This document shows, piece after piece, positions 22,700 through 35,700 of a stretch of DNA of 64,000 bases. The number at the start of each line of letters is the position of its first letter. Position 1 is the first letter of the stretch. Source of the stretch: Citrus sinensis (Eukaryota > Streptophyta > Magnoliopsida > Sapindales > Rutaceae); assembly GCF_022201045.2 (NCBI RefSeq), contig NC_068564.1:2728001-2792000 (forward strand). The letters run 5' to 3'. A program made the translations under genes and the position numbers. The notes under the pieces are model-generated. The model had not been told where the DNA came from. It saw only the letters and a program-made list of their open reading frames with translations, and made no database searches.

Positions 22700-25524
22700 T
22701 ACCAAGTTACGTAACCACAAAGATCCTCTCGAATGTTTCAGATATTTTTCTTCTTTCTTGAGGAAATCTAAATGGAGATTTTTTTTTAAAGGGTTTTAAG
22801 AGATTTTGTAATGTTATAGCTTGTTCATGGTATTTGTATAGCAAGTGTAATTAGCTCTTTGAGAGATTTTCCAACGGCTATTTTCCATTTTTGAGAATTT
22901 GGAATTTGAGAAAGGAAAGTTTGGGAAGATGAAAATTGACTCCTATATTATAGGAGGAATTAGAAGATTTGCAAATTGGGAAGAATAGATTTTATTTTTT
23001 CCCTTTTTGGGGCAAAAAAAAAAAAAAAAGGTCAACACGGTTGGGCCTTTTGGGCCTTCCATACAATGGCCTTACTCCACTTTAGACATCATGATCAGTA
23101 AAAATTCTTTGGTACGAACATTCGTAATTTAGGAAATCAGAACTTCACTTAATTATCTTTATTTAGTATTTAGTTGTTAAACATGACACACACAAAAAAA
23201 AAACGATTTTCATTGGTTTTACGTGGACACAATGTAATGCTGGATCGCATTGCATTGCATTGTTTTTTACAATAATGAAAATAAATATTGAATGCAGCTT
23301 ATATGTTATTCAATAGTATATGTGATTTTTTAATCTAAAAAATATGTTATATACTTGATTTTTTTGGGTCCGGTTACGTTAAAATTACTTTAAGATAGAG
23401 TACCTTTTTATAATCACACGATTAAAGTTATAATGAGTTTTTATTGTTTATCATTTTGTGTGTGTGATTGTGATTCGTGTTCTACCTTAGAGCAGCTCTA
23501 AGGTAGATATAGCCGATTTTTTTTCATATAAATATGTATACATGATGATTTTATTAGGTCAGCATATGAAGTCAATGCTTATGCACTTCTGATAAAGTCT
23601 ATCCCAAAATTTCAAGTCCAGTGTCTAATTAAAAATATATATTAGAAAATAAATTGGCCAAACTCTTGAGAGCAAAGACTAATTACTTAATCAATTTAAT
23701 AGAAACGAGTTATTATTAGCTAATTAAAACTTCTCAACTATGAGTTAAAAGTAACTTCACTCGACTTATCTAAAGCAAACAGTCTAATTCTCAAGTGACT
23801 TGAAAAGAGGCAGCCTTTTATTTAGGGTAGACACTGGAATTTATGGCTAGGTAGAACATTTTAGAATAGCACTGTTTTGCAATAGCACTGCATAATTTTT
23901 ATAAATAATTGATAATTATTATATCTTTAATTTCAGAACAGAACTGCATAGATAATAAACAGAGATGGCAATCAATTTGAGAATTTTAATTAATCTTTAG
24001 ACTACTTTTAAAACCCAATTAAGGCTTTGTTATAACTTTTCAAATAAAATTTATTTAAGTTGAACTTTTATTAGTAGAACTTTTATAAATAGAACTTTCA
24101 CTAAAAAAAATTTAGCTGTTTTGTTGTTAATAAGAACTTTTATTAAAAATTACACAAGTTTTTTAAAGTTATGCTATGAAATAAATAATATAAGATTGTC
24201 AAATAAATAAATGATATTTTAGATAATTAAATATTTTTAAAAAATTTTTCAATCTCTACTTCCAAAAGTTTAAAATTTAAATTTTTTATAGTAGAGACAA
24301 AATAACTTCTAAATTAAATAAATATTTATGACATTAGATAAATCATATTAAACATGTATTAAATGTATCTTCTGTGTCTAATAATTATATCTTAATTTCG
24401 AATTAAGAGGTATTTGTTGTTTTATGCAATATAACTTTAAGTAATGTTTGAAAACCATGGGCAGTACGCCAGTACCTGGTTTTGCATTGTAGTAACTGCG
24501 GTTTTATGATTTGGCATGGTGCAAGTTATTTTGAGTTAATTAATAATTATGTGATAAGTTCAAATTTATTACAATTTTTTTTATTCTTCTGAAAGAGAAT
24601 AATTCATAAATTTCATTAATGGTGTTACTTCGTAAGATGCTTTTCTTCGAGGCAAAAAGCCGGCCCAATTGGCCCAACAAATGGAGCGCTGCGACGCGGG
24701 CACGTTGCTTCCACTGACCGGGACTCACGGGCTTTGTAAGAGACTCCCCGTTACTCTTCGGCAATGACTTAAAATAGGTTTAAGTTTTTATTTAATTTCT
24801 AAAGTTTTGAAAATCTAAGAAGAAAATGGAATTATTGGGAAGTATATATTTTAATGTAAGAATAATTATATATTTAAATCAATAACAATGAACTTGTAGG
24901 TACTAAATTCTTTATTTTTGCCCTATTATTGTGTAATAAGAATTTGTTGGAGAAATCTAAGTTATTATAAGTACTTTAGACGATTAGAAGTTAAGTGCCA
25001 ATGATTCTTTTTTTTTTCCCCAAAAAAGTTTAACTCATTAGTGATGAAAAATTAGCGACAAGTGGCAATCTATCACCAACAAAAATGATTAATCGTTATT
25101 ACTGTTAACCGTTAGTAGTTAACAATTAATGATAGTTGTCGTATTATTTTCCTAGAAAGTTGTGTCGTTTTCTTTTCAATAATTATATGGTCGTAATAAT
25201 CAAACTATTAGATCGTTTTTCCACGTGTAAGCTGAATAATATCTACAGAATATCTGGAACATAATTATTTTCTTCTCAATCATTAAATAATGTTAAAAAA
25301 CATAATTAAATATATTCAGGAAATCATTTTAAAAAAATAAAAAAATCAACTTCATTTAACTCTCATATTCTAAAACCATTTTAATAAACTAAAAAAGATT
25401 GAGTACTATAATTTCAAGATTTTTTTAATAATTTCAGCAATTAGATAATTGTCAATTTTCCACATTAAAAAAAGCAAATAAATCCCAAAATAGAAAACAA
25501 AAAAACTTAGAATAATCATTTACA
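22700..25524. other. Intergenic DNA
   Basis: No gene is supported. It includes the promoter side of the LBD gene, a dispersed repeat at 24022-24340, and a small GC-richer patch at 24640-24770 whose minus-strand frame begins at TTG and matches nothing I recognise. Confidence 0.5.
24022..24340 (+). mobile_element. Dispersed AT-rich MITE-like repeat, copy 2
   Basis: Opposite-orientation relative of 8230-8625. It shares the order of several blocks, including TTTATTTAA, TTTCACTAAAAAAA and TTTTTTAAAGTTATG. It appears to start at GGCTTTGTTATAAC; ends are approximate. Confidence 0.55.
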
Positions 25525-25937
25525 CAAAAGATTGCAAAATCTTCTTTAAAAAGAACTCTTTATAATCATCTGTCAATTGTGGTAATTTGCATTAATTATT
25601 AAATTTGCTCTAGATTTTCGACATTAATTACTTAAAATTTCAGGGGGTGTGAACCCTGGTGTAGATAATCTTATTGATATACTGGTTTTTTTTTTTTTAA
25701 AGAACAGATGGGTTGGAAGAAACTAAAAAAAGAAAAGAGAATTAATTAAAAAAACAAAAAGATAGAAAATTGTATACTATTGTCCGTCTTTTTAGCATTG
25801 TAAAGCAACATTGCGACATTTGTAACACCTTCTTTCAAGCCACCTTTGGCACTACCACCGTCTTCTTCTATAAATTTCCCCCTCTGCTGTTGCAAATTTC
25901 TCAGACCATTGAGTAGTGAGACTGTGAGAGAGTCAAA
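25525..25937 (+). promoter_or_regulatory. Promoter of type-B response regulator copy 1, shared with copy 2
   Basis: This stretch aligns with the reverse complement of 37275-37690, the promoter of the second copy. Shared blocks include AAAGATTGCAAAATCTTCTT, CTGTCAATTGTGGTAATTTG and GAGTAGTGAGA just before the ATG. A TATA box (TTCTATAAATTT) has its TATAAA at 25869-25874, about 65 bp upstream of the start codon, in the same place as in copy 2. Confidence 0.8.
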
Positions 25938-28900
25938 ATGAGTCAAACTTTCTTGACAAAGCCATCTTTTGTGAGATTCAATATCTTGGTTGTGGATGAT
26001 GATTCCACATCTCTTTCGATTGTTTCAGCTATACTTAAGTTTTGGGATTATGATGGTATATTTGATCAAAATCTCATTCTCTTGTATCATCATATATCAT
26101 GTTTGCTAATCATCTATATTCACGCCGATTTCACAAAACATTTTGCCTGCACAAATCATCTATTGTGCTATATTTTGACGTTTTGGCTATCTTCTATCAG
26201 ATTTATCAATAATGTTTTGACATTTTGGTTTCTCTTCTCTTAAAAATGCAATTTTTTTTCTCCTCCATCTAATTATTCTTCTGTTTCATTTGATAATTCT
26301 TTTGCATGCATGAAAGGTTTTAGAAGTTTTTTTTTTTTTTTGTTATTTCAAGCACTTCCCATCATGCTGTTGAAGCGGTGATGATTCGAGTGGTGCAAAA
26401 ATCCATGATTTATCTTTCATTTTATGACCCATAAATCAAAATTTCAAAATCTTTTCTCGCTATTACCACCAACACTGTAGATTCAATTAATTTTCCGGTT
26501 ATATTTCACCATGTCTTTTAAGATTTTTTATTCAACTAATTTCTTTAATTATAGTGTTCATTAGTCATAGTTTGTAGTTATAATTTGCCTACTTATAATT
26601 AGTGCTTCATGCATATATTTTTTAGGGGGGTCAATAATAGTCACTACATCTCCTAATTAGGTGTAACGCCTCTCTTTTTTTTTCCTCTCTCTCTTCAAAC
26701 CATCAATGTAACTAAAAAATAATAATTTTACTCATTCTTCAAAGTAGATTTCACGCATTAATTTTTTATTTATATTATTTATAATTTTAAAAAAGGCGGG
26801 GTGAGCAAACTTGATATCGATTTCTAGTCTCCTACCGCCTCCAAAGATTTAAATTAGATAGCCAACCGAAAGAAATTTTTTGAAAACCACTAAATCAAAC
26901 CTGGTTCTACAATATATTTCATATCTTAGCTTTATTAGTATTATGTTTCAAAAAATCTTCATATAAGGCAAGTGAATGATTTGTCAGGATATATATCTAT
27001 ATGGGTCGACTCTTTGGTAAATAAAATGAAAAATTCAAACACTGTTATTATTATTATTATTATATTTATTTACAGTCTCTGTTGTTTCAATCAATTGCTT
27101 CCTTAGTTACTTTCATGTTTCAAGGATATATCTTTACATGATAAATAATTTTTGCATGCATGCATGGCTTTCCAGCTTTGTACAAATTAAAAGATTTCTT
27201 TTGTAGTAGTGCATCAAAGATTTAACCTTTTTCCAGGGAAGATTTGGCTTCTGCAATTAGAGTTAGTTCATACTTAGCTTTATCTATTGAACAGATGATT
27301 TTTTTTTTTCATTTTTACTTCTTTTTATGTTTGTTCCATACGTTAAATCTAATTTTCTTCTTGGTCTTGGCATCTCGTCTTTTATTACATGATGAAAGCC
27401 AGCTAGCTACAAAATGAGCCTTCACTCTCTTCATTTGTTCTCTCTAGTAATAAAGATGCATGAATCAAAAATATTAGATATACTTTTGTCGGTTAGTTAT
27501 TATTATTGCATGCTGATTTTTAATAGTCCTCTTTCTTGAATTTCAGTTGTGACTGTGACTCGCCCGGTTGAAGCATTAGCTACAGTCCGGATTCAAAGAG
27601 ACATCGACCTCGTCGTCACTGATCTCCACATGCCGGAGATGAATGGGATTGAGCTTCAGAAAGAAATTAATGAAGAATTCACGCATTTGCCTGTCATGGG
27701 TAAGTTTAATTTCATCAATAATTAATTAGTATTAGGAAATTATTCTTTTTAATTATGTAAAACATATACTAATATCATTATTTTAAATTAAATTTACAAT
27801 TTTGTCTAATCAATTTCAATTTCAGTAATGTCCTCTGATGACCGGGAGAGTGTCATAATGAAGGCCCTAGCAAGTGGAGTTGCGTTTTATATATTGAAAC
27901 CTTTGAACCCGGATGATCTCAAAAATGTGTGGCAATATGCTATGACGTACAAGAAAGCAAAATCGATTTCCATAGATGAAATTGGGAGCTTTGAACTAGC
28001 TGGCTTCTCAGCTGGTAAATTCTCTCTTGACGACATTGTTTCTAGATCATCTGTGAATGAAAGAAACAAAAACAACAAGGATTCTAAAAGGAAGGCTTCA
28101 AAAAAGGACAAAGGTAAGCAAACAAAACAGAATGCGACAGCTCCAAAAAAGCCCAAGGTGGCTTGGACTGATTCACTTCACAATCGATTTTTGCAAGCAA
28201 TTAGACATATTGGTCTCGAGAGTAAGTTTTTATCTAATTAAATCATTATTTTCATTTAATTACTGACTATAATATTAATTCATCTCTTTTTTTCTTAAAT
28301 GAAATTCTCTTAGAGGCTGTTCCGAAGAAAATTCTGGAATTCATGAATGTTCCAGGGTTAACGAGGGAAAATGTGGCTAGCCATTTGCAGGTTTGTAATT
28401 AGTTTTAACTCTAAATTCCACTTTGCTATTTATTCTTATATAAGCATATGAGCCTAACTCATAGCTCAACTCAAAAACACGTTCAAGAGTAGAGGATTTT
28501 CCCAAACTTATATTTTTAGCCGAATAACTAATCTCATGTATGATTTTTCCTATCATATGGATACATAGAACTTGTACATGTTTATGAACCTCTCTTCATT
28601 TTTTGAACCTAATGGAAATTTGTATGTCTTCTTGTAGAAATATCGGATCTTCTTGAAACGGGTTGCGGAACAAGGAGCTAGCGCAATGGGAAAGACCTTG
28701 GCGCTCAGATCCAGTTTTGCATCCGGCCATGTCTCTATGATGTTACAAGAAGCACATGAGTTTTCACAAGTCAGAGACCAGCAGCAGCAAATGAGGACCT
28801 CAGCATTCCTACCTGGATACGCAAGTGGTGTCTCAGCTCTCAATGGTACCACATTTGGTTCCATTGGCTTCCCAAGCCTTGGAGCTTCAAGCAGCAGCTC

Positions 28901-30525
28901 TGTGCCTCAGCCTGGATTGATGGGAAATCAAGCTAATTTTCCTCAATCACTCTTTGGAAACACTAGAAATCCGCTTTATCAAGCAAACTCTGCTGGCAAG
29001 ACATGTGGCTCATCAGGGTCAAATGCCACGGAAGCAAATCCGTTGTCGCGTGGAGGTCTGGCCGCTGGTCTTATGAATCAAATGTACCAGCAAAAATCAC
29101 AATTAAGGCCGAATCCCTATGATAATTATAACATCGGAGCTTCCTCTTCCAAGGGTTTTGGCACATCGGGTTGGAGCTCCAGTAGCAACACCTCAGGACT
29201 TGATCAGAATATGGGAACTATCAAGAATAACACATATTCAAACTATGCTGGGATTCGACTTAATGATGATGGGGAGCTCATTCCAGCAGGTCAAACGAGC
29301 CTCATCAATGGCAATGGTCTGAATGGTGGCTATGGCTTCATCAGTGGGACTTCTGGAATTATGGCGAATGCGGCTTTTGGTCATTTGACACCAGGAGCGT
29401 CTTCTTCTTCTGCCCGCTTTGATAATGCAACTTACCAGATCCCTTCGGCATTTGCCGGTGTCAATGAACAGGAAAATACTTCCATGCTGTCGCAATTGTC
29501 ATCACAACAACAATATGGTCCCGGGAACAATGCACAAAATGATTTCACTAATTTTGCTCCGATCAATAATGCTTCTGTTAACGGTAACACAGCTCAACCT
29601 GAACGACTTGGCGAAGGTATTGACCTCGTTGACCTTCTCTTTGACCCATCCGACTATCAATTCCTTTTCCAGGTATTAAAGACTTATTATTTGGAATGCT
29701 AAATATTTACTCTATTAATTAAGTGTAATTTTCTTGGGCACACTTATTAAGCAATAATGACTCATTTAATTTTGTGCCTTGACAAAAATCTCATTGACTA
29801 GCAACAAGGTGGGGAAGGTGCTGTGAATCCTAACCCAGGTAGTGGCTCTGGTTCACATCAAGCTGGGCTCAATCTTCCCATCAATCAATCCCAGAATCCT
29901 GATCTTTCTGAGGCATTTGCTGCTGGGGATAATTTTCTTAGTCCTTGGATTGAGCCAACTCTTGAACAGGCACGTCCAATTCTTAATTAATTACCCCTTA
30001 AATTTCGCACTTGATTTTGTTCTGCGTTAGAAGGATCCTAGTAATTTACTAATCACTTGTTCTCAATAATGCAAAATTATTGTATACACAGCTACTGGAG
30101 ATTGAAGACGTTTCGGACCCAGAATTAAGCAGCATTGCGGATCCCCTGAATGTCTACTATCCAAGCTTTGACCAAAACGCCAGTCAGGCAAGATTTTTAG
30201 TTTCCTCTTTTCTAGTATTATACTGCTTTTAATAAACTCAGGCAGCATCACAAATTAATCCTAATGGTTTTATGTACGTGTAGCAGCAAGGCAGCCAAAA
30301 CAATATCAATAAGTCTAAGCTAAATGGCCCGTATCCGCAAGAAAAATCTCCTTCAGGAGATCGGGCATGTCTATCGAGTGGCTCCATATAAAAAATTTCA
30401 CGATGTCACGTAATATTAATTAAATTACATTGCCTTGATAATTTGGGTTTTAATTTTCTTAAATTTTATTGCAGGGGTGGGATGACGAGTTCATAAACTC
30501 CCTATTCCGTGAAAACCCAAACTGA
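25938..30525 (+). CDS. Type-B response regulator (ARR-B/GARP transcription factor), copy 1
   Basis: Output transcription factor of the cytokinin His-Asp phosphorelay. Nine exons: 25938-26055, 27547-27699, 27826-28221, 28314-28390, 28638-29672, 29802-29969, 30092-30187, 30284-30364, 30475-30525; 2175 bp, 724 residues. Receiver domain: acidic pocket DDD (20-22), phospho-acceptor D65 in [11 protein letters not shown]115 in ILKPL. A basic stretch [11 protein letters not shown] (about 178-188) is a likely nuclear signal. The Myb-like GARP domain (about 199-258) contains [11 protein letters not shown] and ends [17 protein letters not shown]. The rest is rich in S, N, G and Q, with [14 protein letters not shown] near the end of exon 5 and a final [11 protein letters not shown]. 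The donors of the last three introns are GC, not GT. If the first of these stays in, translation ends at TAA 29988-29990. The gene is the inverted partner of 32711-37274. Confidence 0.9.
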
Positions 30526-30627
30526 GAGAATGGCACCCAGGAAGGATTTAAATCCGGTCGTGAAGAGGCTTATCCTATATACATTATGGGCGTTGACTGG
30601 ATTTAGTTCTTATATATAGGTTTAATT

Positions 30628-30633
30628 AATAAA
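30628..30633 (+). terminator. Candidate polyadenylation signal of response regulator copy 1
   Basis: AATAAA about 100 bp after the stop codon, followed by T/G-rich sequence (TTTGTTTTGTTTGTTTGG near 30680). Confidence 0.5.
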
Positions 30634-32495
30634 TAGCGGTTTGGTTTCGAACTGGCTTTTACCTTTGGCTTGCTGTTTGTTTTGTTTGTTTGGTCTGTAA
30701 TTACAGTTTATGTTTGAGCTTGGTAAGCTAACTGGACCGCGGACATGTATCCTACCTCAAGTGGGAAACTTTGAGCTTGTTATGCCTCTGGTTTTATAAT
30801 ATGGATCTTGCTTTCAGCTTAATTTTATGAGCCATGAATCTCTCGTTCATCTTAAATTTTTTTAGCAATTATATAGCAGCCAATGGGTGTCAACATCCTG
30901 TACTGCCTAGTGAAAAATGGTTAATGGGCTATACATATATACGGAGCGCAAAAATTCTATAAGTATTTTTGCACTTTGGAGTGCAAGCCTAGTTCTAAAT
31001 AAGAAAATATATTATTAAAACTATACTTACAAACATTTGAATAAATTATTTTTGTATAAGTTGTAAAATTGATGTGGTATTTAATTATACTATCTTACAT
31101 TAGTGTGTACAAAAATAGTTTATACAAAAATTTGTAAGTAAATTATTGCTCTGCTATATGTTGTATAAAAATGAATCATTAGAAATGATACCATAATCAA
31201 ATCTACATCTCAGTATCGTCTAGTAAGCCTAGTATTTTGGATATAATTACCACATAATTAACGCATGGGGGCCTGTGACTCTCAGCGCCTAGTGCACAAA
31301 GTTGTCTATCCTCAAAAGGGTTAGTTGTGTGGGAGTGAGTTATTACAAATGATATCATAGTAGCTAATGAGAACAACTGTTCGACCGATGAGTATTCAAT
31401 TTAGATTCAGATTTTTTAGTAATTTTACTCTCAACTTAGATTTAGATTTGTGGTGGTACATTTATTTTTATTTTATTTTGTATGTTTTCTTTTAATTTTA
31501 AATTCTGGTGGGAATTTTTATTATCTATTCACGCTTCTAGGTTTTAGATGTTAAAGATAAAGATAACATCTTTTGGAAGGTCAGTCTACACAATTTTTTT
31601 TTTTTTAATAAGCAATCTAAACAAATTTGTTACTATATAAATAAGGAAGATCTGGCAAGGGTAGGTGGAAGATGATATGAAGGAAGAACATAAAAGATAT
31701 CTTCCATAATGCTGTATTTGGTATGTGCGCCTCATTATAAAGAAACCTCAAATGAACAAGATTCATGCCTGAATCTCAATAGATTTATTTGCCTTAACGA
31801 TGAGACAAGTGGGGCAACTAAAATTTTTAGAAAACTTTTTTAAATTTTAACTAAAAATTTTTATTTGTCTCATATTATCATTATCAAAATCATTTTGAAG
31901 CATATGATAATTCTAAAATTATTTTAAAAAATAATTTTTTTAAGAAAATTAAATTATGACCCCAACTAAAATCCTCCAAAATATCCCTATCTAATTAATT
32001 AATTTTCATCCTTACCTTAATAAAATTAAATGACTAGCATTATTACCATCTCTATATAACTTGTGATAATATATAGTGGTAGACTATTATTATTTTTATC
32101 TTTTTATTCTCTTCAAATTAGCATTACTTATCTTCATAATTTTTTATAAATATTTTTCATATAAAAACATCATAAACCCTAATAAAATTGATCAACATAT
32201 ACTAATATAGATATTAAAGGATTATATTCAATTGAATATGGTTTATGTTATGACATCTATTATCTTATATATGTGTTATGTGAGATGTTTAATATTTGTT
32301 TAACATTTATAACTTGTAAGGGTACGAATGTAAAGATGCTAGTTTTCAATTTTTTTAGTTAAAAAAATAACTTTGTTTATCTTTAGAAATTCAAAAAAAA
32401 AATCATATTATTCAAATTCAAACACTTAACTCTATTCAAAATTCATATTAATTCAAGTCTATTTAGATTTTAGAGAAAAAAAAAACCACCTTAAT
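30634..32495. other. Spacer between the convergent response regulators
   Basis: No gene. AT-rich DNA with a candidate short inverted-repeat element at about 31020-31155 whose arms both read TACTTACAAA outward. Confidence 0.5.
31020..31155. mobile_element. Short inverted-repeat (MITE-like) element
   Basis: Left arm TACTTACAAACATTTG and, on the other strand, right arm TACTTACAAATTTTTG are both followed by T-rich sequence reading ATTTTTGTA. Target duplication not identified. Confidence 0.4.
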
Positions 32496-32501
32496 TTTAT
32501 T
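32496..32501 (-). terminator. Candidate polyadenylation signal of response regulator copy 2
   Basis: AATAAA on the minus strand about 210 bp past the stop codon. It is the first good match downstream. Confidence 0.4.
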
Positions 32502-32710
32502 GTTGCTCTATTACACAGGAAATAAACAGTCTTACTACAGATTTAAAGTTCTGGATTTAGGCCTCCAATACAGGCCATCAGGTACAGTCATAGCATGCCC
32601 AACGGGCTACAATCAGATGGCAAACTTCATGATTAAAATTTAAAAAACTACAAGCTAAAGAAATTAAATTATAACAACTGCAAGCCGAAGCCCCAATCAA
32701 CGTCTCTCAC

Positions 32711-35700
32711 TCAGTACGGCTGATCACGGAACAGGGAGTCTATGAACTCGTCATCCCAATCCTGCAATGACAATCAGAATTTAGAACCACAATTGTCAGC
32801 AAAAATTAAAATTTAATTTCAGTGAACATGAAATTTTTTTAAATTTAGAATGAAGTCATCTGATAGACATGCCTGATATTGTGTAGGAGAATTTTCCCCC
32901 GGATGCGGGTCATTTAGGTCAGAGTTGGCGTTGTTTTCACTGGGTTGTAGCTACAGGTTCACACAAAGAAGTAGGGTTAATGTGGGATGCTACCTGATTT
33001 TACTAAAAGATATATAGTAAGAAAAAAACTAAAACTTGCCTGATTATTAGGATTTTGATCTAATCTTGGATAATAGTCAATCAATGGTTTCGCATTGCTG
33101 TTACCCAAATCCAGGTTCATTACTTCTTGAATGTCCTGAATCTGAGCACAATATTTTTGCATTGATAATAACAAGTTAATTATAAATAACTAGAATATAT
33201 GTTTATATCTATATACATCTACCTATATTAATCTATATTAATTGGGGTAACTAATTAAGAATTGGACATGCCTGTTCAAGAGTTGGTTCGTTCCAAGGAC
33301 CAGAAGCATTGTCAGCGAATGCGCTGGGAAGGACAGGATTCTGGGATTGGTTGATTGGACGATTGAGTTCAGGTTGATGTGAGCCAGAGCCACTACCAAT
33401 GTTAGGATTCAGAGCACCCTCCCCGTCGCCTTGTGGCTAGTCAATGAGGTTTTTGTTTAGGCAGCACCAATATAATTGAAATTGAGTCACTACTGTTTAA
33501 TAATTGCGCCCCGAAGATTACACTTTGAACACAGTAATTAAATGCCTAATATACTTTCATACCTGAAAAAGGAATTGAAAGTCGGATAGGTCAAAGAGAA
33601 GGTCACCAAAATCAGCACCTTCGCCTAATCGCCCAGGTTGAGCTGTGTCATCATTGACAGAAGCATTAGCATCGTTCATCAGACCAAAAGTAAAATCATT
33701 TTCCACATTTTTGCCGAGACAGTATTGTTGCTGTGATAATGACAATGGTGGCAGCACTGAAGTATGTTCTTGTTCATTGCCAACAGCAAACCCTGCGGGA
33801 GATGAAGAGTATCCCAGAGGCAAATGATGAAATGTCGCACCTTCATTGCCAGCACCAGCATCCCCCTTGACGTTAAGCCCCACTTCACCTGCTCCAACGA
33901 GCTGATCCCCATCATTTTTTAGTCGAATCCCAGCATAATTTAAATATGGGTTATTGTTGATAGTCCACATTTTCTCGAGTCCTGATGCGCCAAAGCCCTT
34001 GAGAGATGAAGCTCCTGTGTTATTATCATAGGGATCCGGCCTTAATTTAGATTTTTGGTGGAATATTTGATTTGAATTTGTGCCATTCATAAGACCACCG
34101 GATAAACCTCCGCAAGAGAACGAATTTGTTCCCATGTCAATTAATCCTGTGCCAAATGTGGTGCCAGGGTTTGCTTGATAAAGAGGATATGTAGTGTTGC
34201 CAAAAAATGGTTGATGAAAATTATCTTGAACTCCCAACAGTCCCACATGAGACAGAGAGTTGTGGCTTTGCAAGCCAATGGAACCAAAGCTGGTGTTTCC
34301 GTTGAGCTCTGAGATGCCACGTCCATATCTAGGTATGAATGGTGATGTTCTCATTTGCAGCTGCTTTTCTATTGCTTGTGCATAATCTTGTACTTCTTGT
34401 AACATCATTGAGGTACGGCCTGATGCCAAGCTGGATCTATGGTTGAAGTTCTTTAAAGCAGCATTAATACCGTCATCGGCAACTCGTTTCAAGAAGATCC
34501 GATACTTCTACGAAAACACATACAAACCTTCCGTTAGGTTCAGAAAATGACGACTACCATATAGCAAGGTGGAACTATTTGTAGTTTAACAAACAGACCT
34601 GCAAATGGCTAGCAACATTTTCTCTAGTTAAGCCTGGAACATTCATGAACTCAAGTATTTTCTTTGGAACAGCCTCTATTAGAATTTCATGAGACAAAAT
34701 GGGAAAATAGAAAAATTATTAGTACAAACATTCTCATCTCATGTTCAGTAATTGGATATGGAAATTAATAATATTAGAAATTTCTTACTTTCCAGAGTGA
34801 TATGTCTAATGGCTTGCAAGAAGCGATTGTGAAGTGAATTAGTCCAAACCACCTTGGCCTTTTTCGGAGCAGCGGCATTCTCTCCTTCTAGCTCATCCTT
34901 GCGTCTTTTTGAAGCCTTTCTTTTAGAATTTGTTTTGCTTTCCTTTTCTTCGATCATGGATGATCCAGAAACAATGTCATGAAGAAATGATATTTTCTCA
35001 GCCGAAGATCCATTTGCAAGGCTACTTTTTTCCTCAGTGAAAATCGATTTCCCTTTCTTTGATGTAACAGCATATTGCCACACATTTCTGAGAGCATCCG
35101 GGTTCACTGGCTTCACCATGTAAAACACAGCTCCACTTGCTAGGCTCTTCATTATGACACTCTCTCGGTCATCAGAGGACATTACTGCAATTGATTGATA
35201 CTTGTATGTTAATTAAACAGAATATAATTGCAATATAATACTAGCTAATAGCCTATTAGATGAGACTCACCCATGACAGGTAAATGAATAAATTCTTCAT
35301 TAATTTCTTTTTGCAGCTCAAGCCCATTCATCTCTGGCATGTGGAGATCAGTGATAACGAGGTCGATGTCTTGATGAATCCGAATCATAGCTAAAGCATC
35401 AACGGGGCGTTTGACAGTCACAACTGCAATTAAAAAAAAAAAAGAGAAACCATGAGATTTTGGGACATGATATGATGATATATATACAACATGAAATTCT
35501 TTCTATATGCGTTATTTATAAAAAGAAAAAAATAGAGGGTTGGGTAAATTATAAATTAATATTTTAATCCTCTATCAACTCAAGTGGTCAATTAAATAGA
35601 GTTGCTTCAAAATCACTTAGGTCCATGAGGGTGATAAAATTACTTGAATTAAAAAAATAGATTTGAGGTATCACGGTATCAGTATACTAATAAATAAATA

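Noticed and set aside
24540..24764. 74-codon minus-strand ORF in a GC-richer patch
   Set aside because: Starts with TTG and has no recognisable motif.
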